From: Gammaproteobacteria bacterium
GTDB lineage: Bacteria > Gemmatimonadota > Gemmatimonadetes > Longimicrobiales > Gaopeijiaceae
Direction of reading: 5' to 3'
DNA length: 64,000 nt
NCBI GenBank assembly: GCA_009840525.1
Contig: VXNP01000125.1
Location: 61,252 to 125,251 of the forward strand
Shown here: piece after piece, positions 25,529 to 37,062 of the stretch
How positions within the stretch are numbered: the first letter of the stretch is position 1
How the letters are laid out: the number at the start of each line of letters is the position of its first letter
The notes under the pieces: generated by a model
Told to the model about the DNA's origin: nothing
Seen by the model: the letters and a program-made list of their open reading frames with translations, nothing else
Database searches by the model: none
Made by a program: the position numbers and the translations under genes

Positions 25529-26920
25529 ATGAGCGTCCGGCATCGCGAGCCGTACGACAACGTCATGGAGATGGTGGGGTGGACCCCGCTGGTGCGGCTG
25601 CACCAGGTGTCCGCCGACTGCCGCACTCCCGTCTACGGCAAGTGCGAGTTCATGAGCCCCGGCGGTTCGGTGAAGGATCGCATCGGGCTCGCCCTGGTGA
25701 GCGCGGCAGAGCGGGACGGGACGCTGCGGCCGGGCGGCGTTATCGTCGAAGCCACCAGCGGCAACACCGGCCTGGCGCTCGCGATGGCTGCGGCGACCCG
25801 CGGGTATCGCTGCATCTTTACCATGCCCGACAAGATGAGCCAGGAGAAGGTGAAGCTGCTGCGCGCCTTCGGGGCGGAGGTGGTGATCACCCCCACAGCC
25901 GTCGGGCCGGATCACCCGGACCACTACCAGCAGGTCGCCCGCCGCATCGCTCGCGAGACCCCCGGTGCGGTACTCGCCGACCAGTTCTACAACCTCGAGA
26001 ACCCGAAGGCGCATTACGCGACGACCGGGCCGGAACTCTGGGAGCAGAGCGGAGGGCGGATCACCCACCTGGTGGGCGGGGCGGGCACCGGGGGCACCAT
26101 CTCCGGCGCCGGCGCATACCTCAAGGAAAGGAATCCGGCGGTCGAAGTGGTGGGCGTGGATCCGGTGGGGTCGGTGATCTCCTCGTTCTTCAACACCGGC
26201 GAGATGGGGGAGGGCCATCCCTACCTGGTGGAGGGGCTCGGCAACGACAAGATCCCGGGCGCGCTCAACCTCGACGTGGTGGACGCCTACGTGACCGTAA
26301 GGGACGGCGAAGCCTTCCGCATGGCCCGGCGGCTCACCACGGAAGAGGGCCTCTTCGTGGGCGGCTCCTCGGGGCTCAACACGCACGCGGCCTTGGAGCT
26401 GGCGCGCAGGCTGGACGACCCGGAGGCCTTTGTGGTCGCGATTCTGTGCGACTGGGGAGAGCACTACCTTACCAAGATGTACGACGACGAGTGGATGCGG
26501 GAAAACGGCTTCCTGGAGCGCGCGCGCAGGAGCGTGCACGACCTGGTGCGCGCCAAGGAGCCGCTGGGCTTCCGGCTCCTGACGGCGACGCCCTCCACCC
26601 CCGTGCGCATGGCGCTGTCCACGCTGAGCAGCCACGGCGTCTCGCAGCTGCCGGTGGTCCGCGACGGGGACTGCGTGGGCTCGCTGAGCGAGGGGCGGCT
26701 CATGGCGCGGGTCATTCAGGACCCCGGCGTGCTGGACGACCCGGTGGAGACGGTCATGAACTCGCCCTTCCCGGTCGTTGACAGCCATCTCGACGCCGAC
26801 AAGGCGACGCGACTGTTGACCCGGGAGAATCCGGCGGTCCTGGTGAGGACCAACGGCAGGCTGGAGGACATCCTCACCCGCTTCGACATCGTGCGAACGC
26901 TGACGGGAGCGGCCGGTTGA
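25529..26920 (+). CDS. Cystathionine beta-synthase with C-terminal CBS pair
   Basis: 463 residues. A PLP-dependent fold-type II domain covers about 1-330. The Schiff-base lysine is Lys49 (MSPGGSVKDRIGLAL), the Asn contact is TSGNTGLALA, and the phosphate cup is GGAGTGGTISG. C-terminal residues about 340-460 form two CBS motifs (TPSTPVRMALSTL and DDPVETVMNSPF), usually a SAM- or adenine-nucleotide-sensing module. It condenses homocysteine with serine to cystathionine; a cysteine synthase activity cannot be excluded. The ATG at 25529 follows AGCGGAGGGA at a slightly long spacing. An in-frame earlier frame is not supported, since it overlaps the TonB-C gene. It lies 25 nt before ddl. Confidence 0.92.
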   Translation: MSVRHREPYDNVMEMVGWTPLVRLHQVSADCRTPVYGKCEFMSPGGSVKDRIGLALVSAAERDGTLRPGGVIVEATSGNTGLALAMAAATRGYRCIFTMPDKMSQEKVKLLRAFGAEVVITPTAVGPDHPDHYQQVARRIARETPGAVLADQFYNLENPKAHYATTGPELWEQSGGRITHLVGGAGTGGTISGAGAYLKERNPAVEVVGVDPVGSVISSFFNTGEMGEGHPYLVEGLGNDKIPGALNLDVVDAYVTVRDGEAFRMARRLTTEEGLFVGGSSGLNTHAALELARRLDDPEAFVVAILCDWGEHYLTKMYDDEWMRENGFLERARRSVHDLVRAKEPLGFRLLTATPSTPVRMALSTLSSHGVSQLPVVRDGDCVGSLSEGRLMARVIQDPGVLDDPVETVMNSPFPVVDSHLDADKATRLLTRENPAVLVRTNGRLEDILTRFDIVRTLTGAAG

Positions 26921-26945
26921 GCGGCGCCCGGCGAGGGACGCGGGG

Positions 26946-27971
26946 ATGAAGGTCGCCGTGCTCATGGGCGGCAGCTCCGAGGAGAGGCCGGTATCGCTCG
27001 TCTCCGGCGCCGAGGTCGCCTCCGCCCTGCGCGGCCGCGGTCATGAGGTGGTGGCGGTCGATCCCGCCACGGGGGTGCTGAGCCGGGAACGGGAACGGGA
27101 GCTGCGCGAGTCGGGGGTGGCCCGGGAGGCGCCGCCCTCCCCGGGGCCGGGCGGCAGCGATCCTCTGCTCCTCCTTGCCGAGGCGCTACGGGCGTGCGCG
27201 CCCGACGTGGTCTTCCCGGCGCTCCACGGCGGGGCCGGCGAGGACGGCACGGTCCAGTCGCTGCTCGACCTGATCGGGGTTCCCTACGCGGGGAGCGGGC
27301 ATACCGGCTGCGCCCTGGCCATGGACAAGGACCTCACCAAACGGCTGCTGCGCGACGCCGGCATCCCGACCCCCGAGTGGATCACCGGACACGCACCCGC
27401 CGAGCGTGTCGTGGCCGATCTGGGCCTGCCCCTCATCGTCAAGCCCCCGAGGGGCGGGTCGACGCTGGGCCTCACGCTGGTGCGTTGCGCCGACGAGATT
27501 TCCGCAGCGGAGGAGCAGGCACTCGCATACGGCGGCGAGGTCATGTTCGAGCGCTACGTCCGGGGACGGGAGCTGACGGTCGGCATCCTGGGCGAGGAGG
27601 CACTCCCGCCAGGCGAGATCATCCCCGAAAACGAGATCTTCGACTACGAGTGCAAGTATCAGCCGGGGATGGCACGCGAAATCTTCCCGGCCCACATCAC
27701 GGAGGACGTCGCCGCCGGACTTCGCCGCCAGGCGCTGGCGGTGCATCGCGTCCTCCGGCTGGAGGGTTTCAGCCGGGTCGACTTCATACTGGACTCCGCG
27801 GGCACCCCATGGTGCCTGGAGGCGAACGCGCTTCCGGGGCTCACCCCCGCCAGCCTGCTGCCGCGGGCCGGACGGGCCGCCGGGCTGTCCTTCGGCGAAC
27901 TGTGCGAGCGCATCGCCATCCTGGCGCTGTCCGGACGCGCTGCGCCCGTCGCCGCCGGCTCGCGCGCATGA
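26946..27971 (+). CDS. ddl: D-alanine--D-alanine ligase
   Basis: 341 residues, an ATP-grasp enzyme joining two D-alanines for peptidoglycan. Start motif VAVLMGGSSEERPVSLVSG and HGGAGEDGTVQSLLDLIGVP match the first D-Ala pocket. ATP-binding features KPPRGGSTLGLTLV and EVMFERYVRGRELTVGIL follow. The metal/substrate region is FSRVDFILDSAGTPWCLEAN, with ALPGLTPASLLPRA closing the site. GAGGGA about 9 nt upstream supports ATG 26946. The stop overlaps the rhomboid ATG by 4 nt (ATGA). It supplies the D-Ala-D-Ala dipeptide; the D-amino-acid transaminase at 57315 may act in the same metabolism. Confidence 0.95.
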   Translation: MKVAVLMGGSSEERPVSLVSGAEVASALRGRGHEVVAVDPATGVLSRERERELRESGVAREAPPSPGPGGSDPLLLLAEALRACAPDVVFPALHGGAGEDGTVQSLLDLIGVPYAGSGHTGCALAMDKDLTKRLLRDAGIPTPEWITGHAPAERVVADLGLPLIVKPPRGGSTLGLTLVRCADEISAAEEQALAYGGEVMFERYVRGRELTVGILGEEALPPGEIIPENEIFDYECKYQPGMAREIFPAHITEDVAAGLRRQALAVHRVLRLEGFSRVDFILDSAGTPWCLEANALPGLTPASLLPRAGRAAGLSFGELCERIAILALSGRAAPVAAGSRA

Positions 27972-28822
27972 GCTGGTCGTCCTTCGAGCCGGGCTACGGA
28001 GCCTCCGTGCTCACGCCGTGGGTGAAGCGGCTGCTGATCGCCAACGCCGCGATCTTCCTGTTCATGTGGATCAGCGGGAGCGCGGGCTTCTTCGTGGAGT
28101 GGTTCGCCTTCCGGCCGTCCCGCATCCTCACGCGTCCGTGGGGCGCGCTGACCTACATGTTCCTGCATGCGGGCTTCTGGCATGTGTTCATCAACATGCT
28201 GATGCTGTTCTTTTTCGGCCGGCCGCTCGAGCGGCGCTGGGGTTCGCGCGAGTTCATCAAGTACTATCTGCTGTGCGGACTCGGAGGCGTGGCTCTCAGC
28301 TTCGTCTTCCAGTCCGCTTCGATCATCGGGGCGTCGGCGGCGGTGTACGGCCTGATGGTCGCTTTCGCCATGACCTGGCCGGACGCGCCCATCTACATCT
28401 GGGGGATCTTCCCCGTCAAGGCGAAGTGGCTGGCCGCCTTCCTCTTCGTGGTGAGCACGCTGAGCGCTTTCGGAGGAGGAGGGGACGGAATCGCCCATTT
28501 CGCCCATCTGGGGGGGCTGGTCACGGGGTTCGTCTATCTCAGGACCGACTGGCGAACCCCCGAGTGGCTGCGGGGGCGCAGCGGCGCCGGTTCCTCCCGC
28601 CCGGGCGGAAGATTCGGCTCCGGTTCGCCCCCCGGAGGGCGGTCAACGCGCCCGCAGGGTTCCTCCGGTGCGCGGAGAGGTGGGCGGAGGGCCGACGAAG
28701 AAGCCCTGCTGGACGAAGTGGACGCCATCCTCGACAAGATCTCGCGCAGCGGGATGAGGTCGCTGACGCGCAAGGAACTCGAACTTCTCAACGAGGTTTC
28801 CCGCAGGCGCCGCTCTTCCTAG
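27968..28822 (+). CDS. Rhomboid family intramembrane serine protease
   Basis: 284 residues. Six hydrophobic helices are followed by a basic/glycine-rich tail. The oxyanion motif HVFINMLMLFFFG has His72 and Asn76. The nucleophile is Ser123 in IGASAAVYG, and the catalytic base His180 is in FAHLGGLVTG. The W/R loop (ERRWGSREF) is present. It cleaves membrane proteins inside the bilayer. The polar C-terminal 90 residues end in a possible helix (EALLDEVDAILDKISRSG) that may bind partners, as in other bacterial rhomboids with similar tails. The ATG overlaps the ddl stop by 4 nt. The substrate is unknown; a link to the anti-sigma factor is only speculation. Confidence 0.92.
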   Translation: MSWSSFEPGYGASVLTPWVKRLLIANAAIFLFMWISGSAGFFVEWFAFRPSRILTRPWGALTYMFLHAGFWHVFINMLMLFFFGRPLERRWGSREFIKYYLLCGLGGVALSFVFQSASIIGASAAVYGLMVAFAMTWPDAPIYIWGIFPVKAKWLAAFLFVVSTLSAFGGGGDGIAHFAHLGGLVTGFVYLRTDWRTPEWLRGRSGAGSSRPGGRFGSGSPPGGRSTRPQGSSGARRGGRRADEEALLDEVDAILDKISRSGMRSLTRKELELLNEVSRRRRSS

Positions 28823-28832
28823 GTTCCGCTCC

Positions 28833-28847
28833 CGGCGGTATCCGCCG
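28833..28847 (+). terminator. Hairpin between rhomboid and EF-G-like genes
   Basis: CGGCGG-TAT-CCGCCG is a perfect 6-bp stem with a 3-nt loop, 10 nt past the rhomboid stop. No T-run follows, so it may weaken rather than end read-through into the next gene, which has its own strong AGGAGG site. Confidence 0.35.
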
Positions 28848-28905
28848 TAACCACGACGCCGCGCCGCGTCGCCTCAACTCAACACCCTGTTTTTCAGGAG
28901 GTCAG

Positions 28906-30996
28906 ATGGCGGAAGGGAAGGAATACCTGACGGAGAACATTCGCAACGTGGCCGTACTCGGTCACGGCGGCTCCGGAAAGACCATGCTGGTGGACGCCCT
29001 TGCCTTCGTAGGGGGCACCGCACGGCGCAAGGGCAATGTGGCGGAGGGTCACGCCCTCACCATGACCGCGCCCGAGGAGATCCAGCACGGGATCTCGATG
29101 CAGCTCACTCCCGCCTTCAGCGAGTGGAAGGATACCAAGATCAACCTGATCGACACGCCCGGATACCTGGACTTCACCGGGGAGGCCCTGGCGGCGGTGC
29201 GGGTGGCGGACGCGGCCGTCATCGTGGTGAGCGCGACCTCGGGCGTCGAAGTCGGAACCGAGCGGGTCTGGCGCTACTGCGAGGAGCGCGGCATCCCGCG
29301 CATGTTCTTCGTTTCGATGATGGACAAGGAGCACGCCGACTTCCGCAAGGTCTTCGAAGACATCAGGGAGAAGCTCGCGGAGAGCGCGCTGCCGGTGGAG
29401 ATCCCGGTGGGCGCGGGACCCGGCTTCCGCGGCATCATCAACCTGTTCAGCGGGCGCACGCACATGTATCGCGACGGTTCCGCCACCGGCGAGTACGATG
29501 AAGCCGACGTCCCCGCCGACCTCGAGGACATCTTCGAGGAGTGGACCACCGAACTGCAGGAAACCCTCGCGACCACCGACGAAGAGCTGCTGGACCGCTA
29601 CCTGGAGGGTGAGGAAATCACGCGCGAGGAAGCTCTCGAGGCCATGGCCATCGCGATGGAGCGGGATGAGGTGGTCCCGGTTCTCTGCGGATCCTCGACG
29701 CGCGTCTACGGGATCCGGGCACTGCTGCGCAAGATGGTCGAGCTCTTCCCCGATCCGTCCGAGTCGGGCAGCCACTCCGCGTCCCGGCCGGGCCTGGACC
29801 AGGAGACGGAACTCCAGGCGACCGACGACGGATCGTTCGCGGCGCTGGTCTTCAAGACCGCAACCGAGCCGCATGTGGGCGAACTGTCGTACTTCCGCGT
29901 GTTCAGCGGCGTCGCGGTCAACGGGATGGACGCACACAACGCGGGTCAGGGCTCCAGCGAGAAGCTGAACCACGTTTCCATACCTCTGGGACGGGAGCGC
30001 CTGGAGGTGCCGCGGCTGCACGCCGGCGACATCGGAGTGGTGGCAAAGCTCAAGAACACCGCCACCAACGACACGCTGTCCTCGCCCGGCCGGCCTCTCA
30101 TCCTCGACAGGATCGACTTCCCGAAACCGGACGTGTCCGTGGCGATGAAGGGCGCGACGCGTGCCGACGACGACAAGATCGGCGAAGCCCTGCAGAAGCT
30201 GCACGACGAGGATCCGACCTTCCATGCCGAGTTCAACCCCGAACTGGGACAGACCATCGCGCGGGGCCTCGGGGAGCTGCACCTGGACGTCCAGATGCAG
30301 CGCATGAAGCGCAAATACAACGTCAGCGTCGAGACCGAACAGCCCAGGATCGCCTACCGGGAAACCATCACGCGAACCGCGGAAGGGCGCGGACGCTTCA
30401 AGAAGCAGACGGGCGGCCGGGGGCAGTTCGGCGACTGCTGGGTGCGTCTGTCGCCACGCCCGCGCGGCGACGGCTACGAGTTCGTGGACAACATCAAGGG
30501 AGGCGTCATCCCCGGGAAATACGTCCCGTCGGTGAACAAGGGCATCCAGGAGGCGGCAGGCAGGGGCATCCTGGCCGGGTTCGCGCTGGTGGACTTCGCA
30601 GCCGAATGCTACGACGGCTCCTACCACTCGGTGGACTCCTCCGACATCGCGTTCAAGGTGGCCGGGTCGCTGGCCTTCCGCGAAGTCGCGTCCAGGGCGG
30701 GTCCGGTGCTGCTGGAACCGATCATCGAGGTGGAAGTGTCGACGCCTGACGAGTACATGGGCGACATCATGGGTGACATCACGCAGCGTCGCGGCAAGGT
30801 GCAGGGCATGGTGCCCGGCAACGGAAGCACCACCGTGCAGGCGCTCGTCCCGGAAGCCGAACTCTACAAGTACGCCACCGCCCTGCGCTCCATGACCCAG
30901 GGGCGCGCCCACCACACGCGCACCCTTGCCGGCTACGAACCGATGCCGGCGCACGAGGCCCAGCAGGTGATCGAGGCGCTCAAGGCGGAGGAGTAG
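28906..30996 (+). CDS. EF-G-like translational GTPase (EF-G2/FusA2 type)
   Basis: 696 residues with all five EF-G domains. The P-loop is GHGGSGKT (19-26), typical of the EF-G-like group rather than canonical EF-G. Switch II reads DTPGYLDF (83-90), so the catalytic His is Tyr87. The G4 motif, normally NKxD, reads SMMD (137-140): Asp is kept, Asn and Lys are not. Domain IV (GGRGQFGDCWVRLSP) and domain V are complete. ATG 28906 has AGGAGG 5 nt upstream. The canonical fusA, expected in the ribosomal-protein cluster, is absent here, so this is probably the second copy with altered GTP use. A role in ribosome recycling or stress is inferred from the family. Confidence 0.9.
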   Translation: MAEGKEYLTENIRNVAVLGHGGSGKTMLVDALAFVGGTARRKGNVAEGHALTMTAPEEIQHGISMQLTPAFSEWKDTKINLIDTPGYLDFTGEALAAVRVADAAVIVVSATSGVEVGTERVWRYCEERGIPRMFFVSMMDKEHADFRKVFEDIREKLAESALPVEIPVGAGPGFRGIINLFSGRTHMYRDGSATGEYDEADVPADLEDIFEEWTTELQETLATTDEELLDRYLEGEEITREEALEAMAIAMERDEVVPVLCGSSTRVYGIRALLRKMVELFPDPSESGSHSASRPGLDQETELQATDDGSFAALVFKTATEPHVGELSYFRVFSGVAVNGMDAHNAGQGSSEKLNHVSIPLGRERLEVPRLHAGDIGVVAKLKNTATNDTLSSPGRPLILDRIDFPKPDVSVAMKGATRADDDKIGEALQKLHDEDPTFHAEFNPELGQTIARGLGELHLDVQMQRMKRKYNVSVETEQPRIAYRETITRTAEGRGRFKKQTGGRGQFGDCWVRLSPRPRGDGYEFVDNIKGGVIPGKYVPSVNKGIQEAAGRGILAGFALVDFAAECYDGSYHSVDSSDIAFKVAGSLAFREVASRAGPVLLEPIIEVEVSTPDEYMGDIMGDITQRRGKVQGMVPGNGSTTVQALVPEAELYKYATALRSMTQGRAHHTRTLAGYEPMPAHEAQQVIEALKAEE

Positions 30997-31011
30997 GGCA
31001 GGAGGCAGCCC

Positions 31012-31761
31012 GTGGCGGGACACAGCAAGTGGGCGCAGATCAAGCGCAAGAAGGCCGTCAACGACGCGAAGCGCGGACAGATGTTCACCAAGCTCATCCG
31101 CGAGCTGACGGTGGCCGCGCGCGACGGAGGAGGAGATCCCAACTTCAACCCGCGCCTGCGCCTGGCGGTGGACACCGCCAAGGCCGGCAACATGCCCCAG
31201 GAGAACATCGAGCGGGCGATCAAGAAGGGGACCGGTGAGCTCGCCGGCGTCAACTACGAGGAAGTGGTCTACGAGGGCTACGCCCCCGGCGGGGTCGCGC
31301 TCTACATCGAGACCCTGACCGACAACCCCAAGCGCACCGTGGCGGCGGTGAGACACCTCCTCACCAAGAACGGAGGCAGCCTGGGAACTGCCGGGTCGGT
31401 GGCGTGGCAGTTCGACCGAAGAGGGCAGATCTACATCGAGGCGGCCGGACACTCCGAGGAGGAGGTGCTGGAAGCGGCGCTGGAAGCGGGAGCGGAGGAT
31501 GTCGTGCAGGAAGGGGGCGATTTCATCGTCACGACCGATCTGGCTTCCTTTCATCAGGTTCAGGACGACATGCGGGAGGCCGGAATCCGCATCGCGCAGG
31601 CGGAGCTGGCGATGATTCCGCAGAACGAAGTGGACGTTGCGGGCAAGACCGCTGACAGACTGGTCCGCCTGATGGAGGCGCTCGACGGATCGGACGACGT
31701 GCAGAAGATCTCGTCCAACGGCAACATCGACGAGGACACCCTGGACAGGCTGTCGCAATGA
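31012..31761 (+). CDS. YebC/PmpR family protein
   Basis: 249 residues. It starts with the family hallmark AGHSKWAQIKRKKAVNDAKR, followed by GNMPQENIERAIKKGTGE and YEGYAPGGVALYIETLTDN. YebC proteins were long called transcription regulators; newer work from memory ties them to relieving ribosome stalling at proline stretches. The EF-G-like gene right before it and ruvC after it fit both ideas, since yebC-ruvC linkage is common. GTG 31012 with AGGAGG 6-7 nt upstream is a clear start. It ends 25 nt before ruvC. Confidence 0.93.
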   Translation: MAGHSKWAQIKRKKAVNDAKRGQMFTKLIRELTVAARDGGGDPNFNPRLRLAVDTAKAGNMPQENIERAIKKGTGELAGVNYEEVVYEGYAPGGVALYIETLTDNPKRTVAAVRHLLTKNGGSLGTAGSVAWQFDRRGQIYIEAAGHSEEEVLEAALEAGAEDVVQEGGDFIVTTDLASFHQVQDDMREAGIRIAQAELAMIPQNEVDVAGKTADRLVRLMEALDGSDDVQKISSNGNIDEDTLDRLSQ

Positions 31762-31786
31762 GGGCCGGCCGGCCGCGAAGCGGACG

Positions 31787-32287
31787 GTGACGGCGCCGGA
31801 CGGGGCGCTGATCGTGCTCGGGGTGGATCCGGGCACGGCGCGCACCGGCTACGGCGTGGTCGCCAGCGGCGAGGGCAGGTTGTCGCTGCTCGAATGCGGG
31901 GTGGTGCGCACCCGGCCCCCGCGCCCGCTTGCGGATCGCATCCGCCACATCTTCGAGGCGATGCAGTCGATCGTCCAGCGCTTCGAGCCCCACGTGCTCT
32001 CCGTGGAAAAGGTGTTCCAGGGGAAGAACCCGCAGAGCGCGCTTACGCTCGGCCATGCACGGGGCGCCGTCCTGTTGGCGGGCGCGCTCGCCGGGATCCA
32101 GATTGCCGAGTACTCGCCGACCGCGATCAAGAGCGCGGTCGCCGGCACCGGCCGGGCCACCAAGGAACAGGTGGGATTCATGGTCAAGACACATCTGCGG
32201 CTGGTCTCCGCGCCGTCGCCGGACGATGCGGCCGACGGGGTGGCGGCCGCGCTCTGCCACTGCCTGATCGGGGACCGGCCCCGGTGA
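31787..32287 (+). CDS. ruvC: Crossover junction endonuclease RuvC
   Basis: 166 residues. It cuts Holliday junctions symmetrically. Acidic residues of the RNase H-like active site are visible: Asp in [14 protein letters not shown], Glu in [18 protein letters not shown], and the Asp pair in [13 protein letters not shown]. The GTG start at 31787 is consistent with a short N-terminus, but its Shine-Dalgarno is weak. It overlaps ruvA by 4 nt (GTGA), so ruvC, ruvA and ruvB are made as a unit; all three in one operon is typical outside the enterobacteria. Confidence 0.95.
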   Translation: MTAPDGALIVLGVDPGTARTGYGVVASGEGRLSLLECGVVRTRPPRPLADRIRHIFEAMQSIVQRFEPHVLSVEKVFQGKNPQSALTLGHARGAVLLAGALAGIQIAEYSPTAIKSAVAGTGRATKEQVGFMVKTHLRLVSAPSPDDAADGVAAALCHCLIGDRPR

Positions 32288-32883
32288 TCAGCCGGCTGCA
32301 CGGGGTTCTGCTCAAGCAGGACATGGATTCGGTCGAAGTGGAGACCGCGGGCGGCGTCGTGTACGAGGTTCACGTGCCGGCCACGGTGGCGGGACGCCTG
32401 CCGCCCGCCGGCTCGCAGGTGCGGCTGCGCACGGTCCAGGTCGTGCGCGACGATTCGGTAGCCCTTTACGGCTTCCTCGAAGTCCACGAGCGCGACATGT
32501 TCCAGCGCCTGCTGGGGACGACCGGGGTCGGCGCCAAGCTGGCGCGCGAGATGCTCTCCACCTACTCCGCCCGGCGTCTGGCACAGGCTCTCGCCAACAA
32601 GGAGACGGCCGTGCTCACCCGCGTGAGCGGCGTTGGAAAGAAGACGGCCGAATTGCTCATCCTCAGGCTCGGCGACAAGGTGCGCGACCTCGCGCTGGCC
32701 CAGGCCGACGGCGAGGCGGCGCCTCACGGCGCGCGGGAGGCGGTCAACGCCCTGATGGCTCTGGGGTACTCCTTCGCGCAGGCGGACAAAGCCGTCCGCG
32801 CCGTGAAGGCCGGCGGAGGAGCGGGAGAGGAGATGAAGACCGAGGAACTGATCCGGAGGGCGCTGGAGCGCATTGGCCGGTGA
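32284..32883 (+). CDS. ruvA: Holliday junction helicase subunit RuvA
   Basis: 199 residues. The N-terminal OB-fold ([19 protein letters not shown]) is followed by two helix-hairpin-helix motifs ([16 protein letters not shown] and [19 protein letters not shown]) and a C-terminal domain III ([19 protein letters not shown]) that binds RuvB. It holds the four-way junction for branch migration. The GTG at 32284 overlaps ruvC, and its own stop overlaps ruvB, each by 4 nt. Confidence 0.95.
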   Translation: MISRLHGVLLKQDMDSVEVETAGGVVYEVHVPATVAGRLPPAGSQVRLRTVQVVRDDSVALYGFLEVHERDMFQRLLGTTGVGAKLAREMLSTYSARRLAQALANKETAVLTRVSGVGKKTAELLILRLGDKVRDLALAQADGEAAPHGAREAVNALMALGYSFAQADKAVRAVKAGGGAGEEMKTEELIRRALERIGR

Positions 32884-33940
32884 CGGATCGCTACGACGTG
32901 ACCACGCCCCGTGAGCTCTCCGGGGAGGGTGCCGCGGAGCTGTCCCTCCGCCCGGCCAGCCTCGCCGAGTGCATCGGCCAGGCCAAGGTCAAGGAGACGC
33001 TCTCGATCGCGATCGCTGCTGCCCGCAGGCGGGGCGACGCGCTCGACCACCTGCTCTTCCACGGGCCTCCGGGGCTCGGCAAGACCACGCTGGCGATGGT
33101 GCTCGCCTCCGAGATGGGGGTCGGGGTCAAGATGACCTCCGGACCGGTGCTGGAGAAGCCGGGTGATTTGGTGAGCACCCTCACCAACCTCAACGATCGG
33201 GACATCCTCTTCATCGACGAGATCCACCGGCTGCGGCCCATCGTGGAGGAATTCCTCTACCCCGCCATGGAGGATTTCCGGGTGGAGATCCGGCTCTCCG
33301 ACGGACCCGCGGCGCGCACCGTCACCATGCAGATCGAGCGCTTCACCCTGGTGGGCGCCACGACCCGCTTCGGGCTGTTAACGGAGCCCATGCGCGCGCG
33401 CTTCGGCATGGTGGAGCGGCTCGATTTCTATCCACCGGAGGAGCTGGCCCGGGTGGTTCAGCGGAGCGCGGACATCCTGGGGGTGGACACGACGGACGAG
33501 GGCACCTTCGAGCTGGCACGTCGGGCTCGGGGCACCCCCCGGGTGGCCAACCGGCTGCTGCGCCGGCTGCGCGACTACGCCGAGGTGCGCGCCGACGGCG
33601 TGATCAGCGGCGAGGTCGCGCGCGCGGGGCTCCGGCTGCTAGAGGTGGACGAGTACGGGATGGACGAAATGGATGCGCGCGTGCTGCGCACCATCATCGA
33701 GAAGTTCGGCGGAGGCCCGGTGGGGCTGGCTTCCCTCGCGGTGGCACTGAGCGAGGACGAGGGAACCCTGGAGGAGGTCTACGAACCGTTTCTGATCCAG
33801 AACGGCTTTCTGGAGCGCACCCCGCGCGGGCGCAAGACCACGGAGCGCGCCCACCGGCGGTTCGGCCATCCATCGGCCGTGAGAGAAGAGCGCTCGGACG
33901 CCGGCGCGGGCGGAGGTGGCCAGTCGTCGCTCTTCCGGTC

Positions 33941-33944
<4 letters not shown>
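32880..33944 (+). CDS. ruvB: Holliday junction branch-migration ATPase RuvB
   Basis: 354 residues. Walker A is [16 protein letters not shown] and Walker [12 protein letters not shown]; the sensor 1 region is [20 protein letters not shown], and the winged-helix DNA-binding end reads [23 protein letters not shown] ([14 protein letters not shown]). It drives branch migration as a hexamer on RuvA. The final 25 residues after [12 protein letters not shown] are Gly/Ser-rich and extra to the family core. GTG start with 4-nt overlaps on both sides (ruvA and queA). Confidence 0.96.
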
Positions 33945-36141
<2,197 letters not shown>

Positions 36142-36189
36142 AACATCAACCACCGGCCTCGGGCCGGCGCATCATCGGAGGAACGGATC

Positions 36190-36531
36190 TTGACACTCTG
36201 GATCGCGATATCGGCCCAGCCGCTCCGCCTGTCGCCCCTGGTCGGGGTGCCCCAGGGCGGGGGAGGCGGCTTCGTCTTCTTCATCCAGTTGATCGCGATC
36301 ATCGCGATCTTCTACTTCCTGCTGATCCGGCCGCAGCGCAAGGAACAGCAGCGTCACCGCGCGATGGTGGCGGCGCTCAAGAAGGGAGACCGGGTGGTGA
36401 CCGCGGGCGGGATCGTGGGCAAGGTGATCCACGCCCAGGAGCAGCACCTCACCATCGTGACCGCGGAGAACACTCGCCTGGTGATCGAGCGCTCCAAGAT
36501 CGCGACGCTCACAAACCCGCGGGACTCGTAG
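36190..36531 (+). CDS. yajC: Preprotein translocase-associated subunit YajC
   Basis: 113 residues, one membrane helix at about 28-48 (GFVFFIQLIAIIAIFYFLLI) followed by RPQRKEQQRHRAMVAALKKG and the conserved GDRVVTAGGIVGKV. It is an accessory component of the Sec-SecDF complex. The start is TTG at 36190, backed by GGAGG 8 nt upstream; no ATG or GTG fits as well. secD, often next in this order, is absent; def follows 12 nt later instead. Confidence 0.93.
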   Translation: MTLWIAISAQPLRLSPLVGVPQGGGGGFVFFIQLIAIIAIFYFLLIRPQRKEQQRHRAMVAALKKGDRVVTAGGIVGKVIHAQEQHLTIVTAENTRLVIERSKIATLTNPRDS

Positions 36532-36543
36532 CCGCACCCCGGG

Positions 36544-37062
36544 ATGGCTCTGCGCAGGATAAAGCTGTACGGCAGCGAGGTGTTGCGGCGTCCGGCGGAC
36601 CCGGTCGACGATGTCGATGACGAGCTGCGCGCGCTGGTGCGCGACATGTTCGAGACGATGTACGACGCCAAGGGCATCGGGCTGGCCGCGCCGCAGGTCG
36701 GCATCTCCCGGCGGGTCATCGTGCTGGACGTGGCGGAGGAGTCCGACGAGTCGAACCCCGTAGCGCTGGTGAATCCCCGGCTGGCGAGCTGGACGGCGAA
36801 GAAGGACAAGCAGACGGAGGGGTGCCTCAGCATCCCCGGGGTGGAGGCGGTCGTGCAACGCCCGGTATCGGTTGTGGTGGACGGCACGGACCCGGATGGA
36901 CGGGGTGTGCGACTCGAGGCGGAGGGCCTCTTCGCGCGCGCCCTGCAGCACGAGATCGACCATCTGGACGGCGTGCTCTTCGTCGACCGGCTGAGCCCCC
37001 TCAAGCGGCAGTTGCTGCTCAAGAAGTGGAGGAAGCTGCAGGCCGAAGCCGCGGAGCCGTGA
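36544..37062 (+). CDS. def: Peptide deformylase
   Basis: 172 residues. It removes the N-formyl group from new proteins. All three motifs are intact: GIGLAAPQ (44-51), EGCLS (92-96, Cys metal ligand) and HEIDH (136-140, two His ligands and catalytic Glu). The stop overlaps the fmt start by 4 nt (GTGA), pairing the enzymes that add and remove the formyl group. The Shine-Dalgarno at ATG 36544 is weak. Confidence 0.96.
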   Translation: MALRRIKLYGSEVLRRPADPVDDVDDELRALVRDMFETMYDAKGIGLAAPQVGISRRVIVLDVAEESDESNPVALVNPRLASWTAKKDKQTEGCLSIPGVEAVVQRPVSVVVDGTDPDGRGVRLEAEGLFARALQHEIDHLDGVLFVDRLSPLKRQLLLKKWRKLQAEAAEP

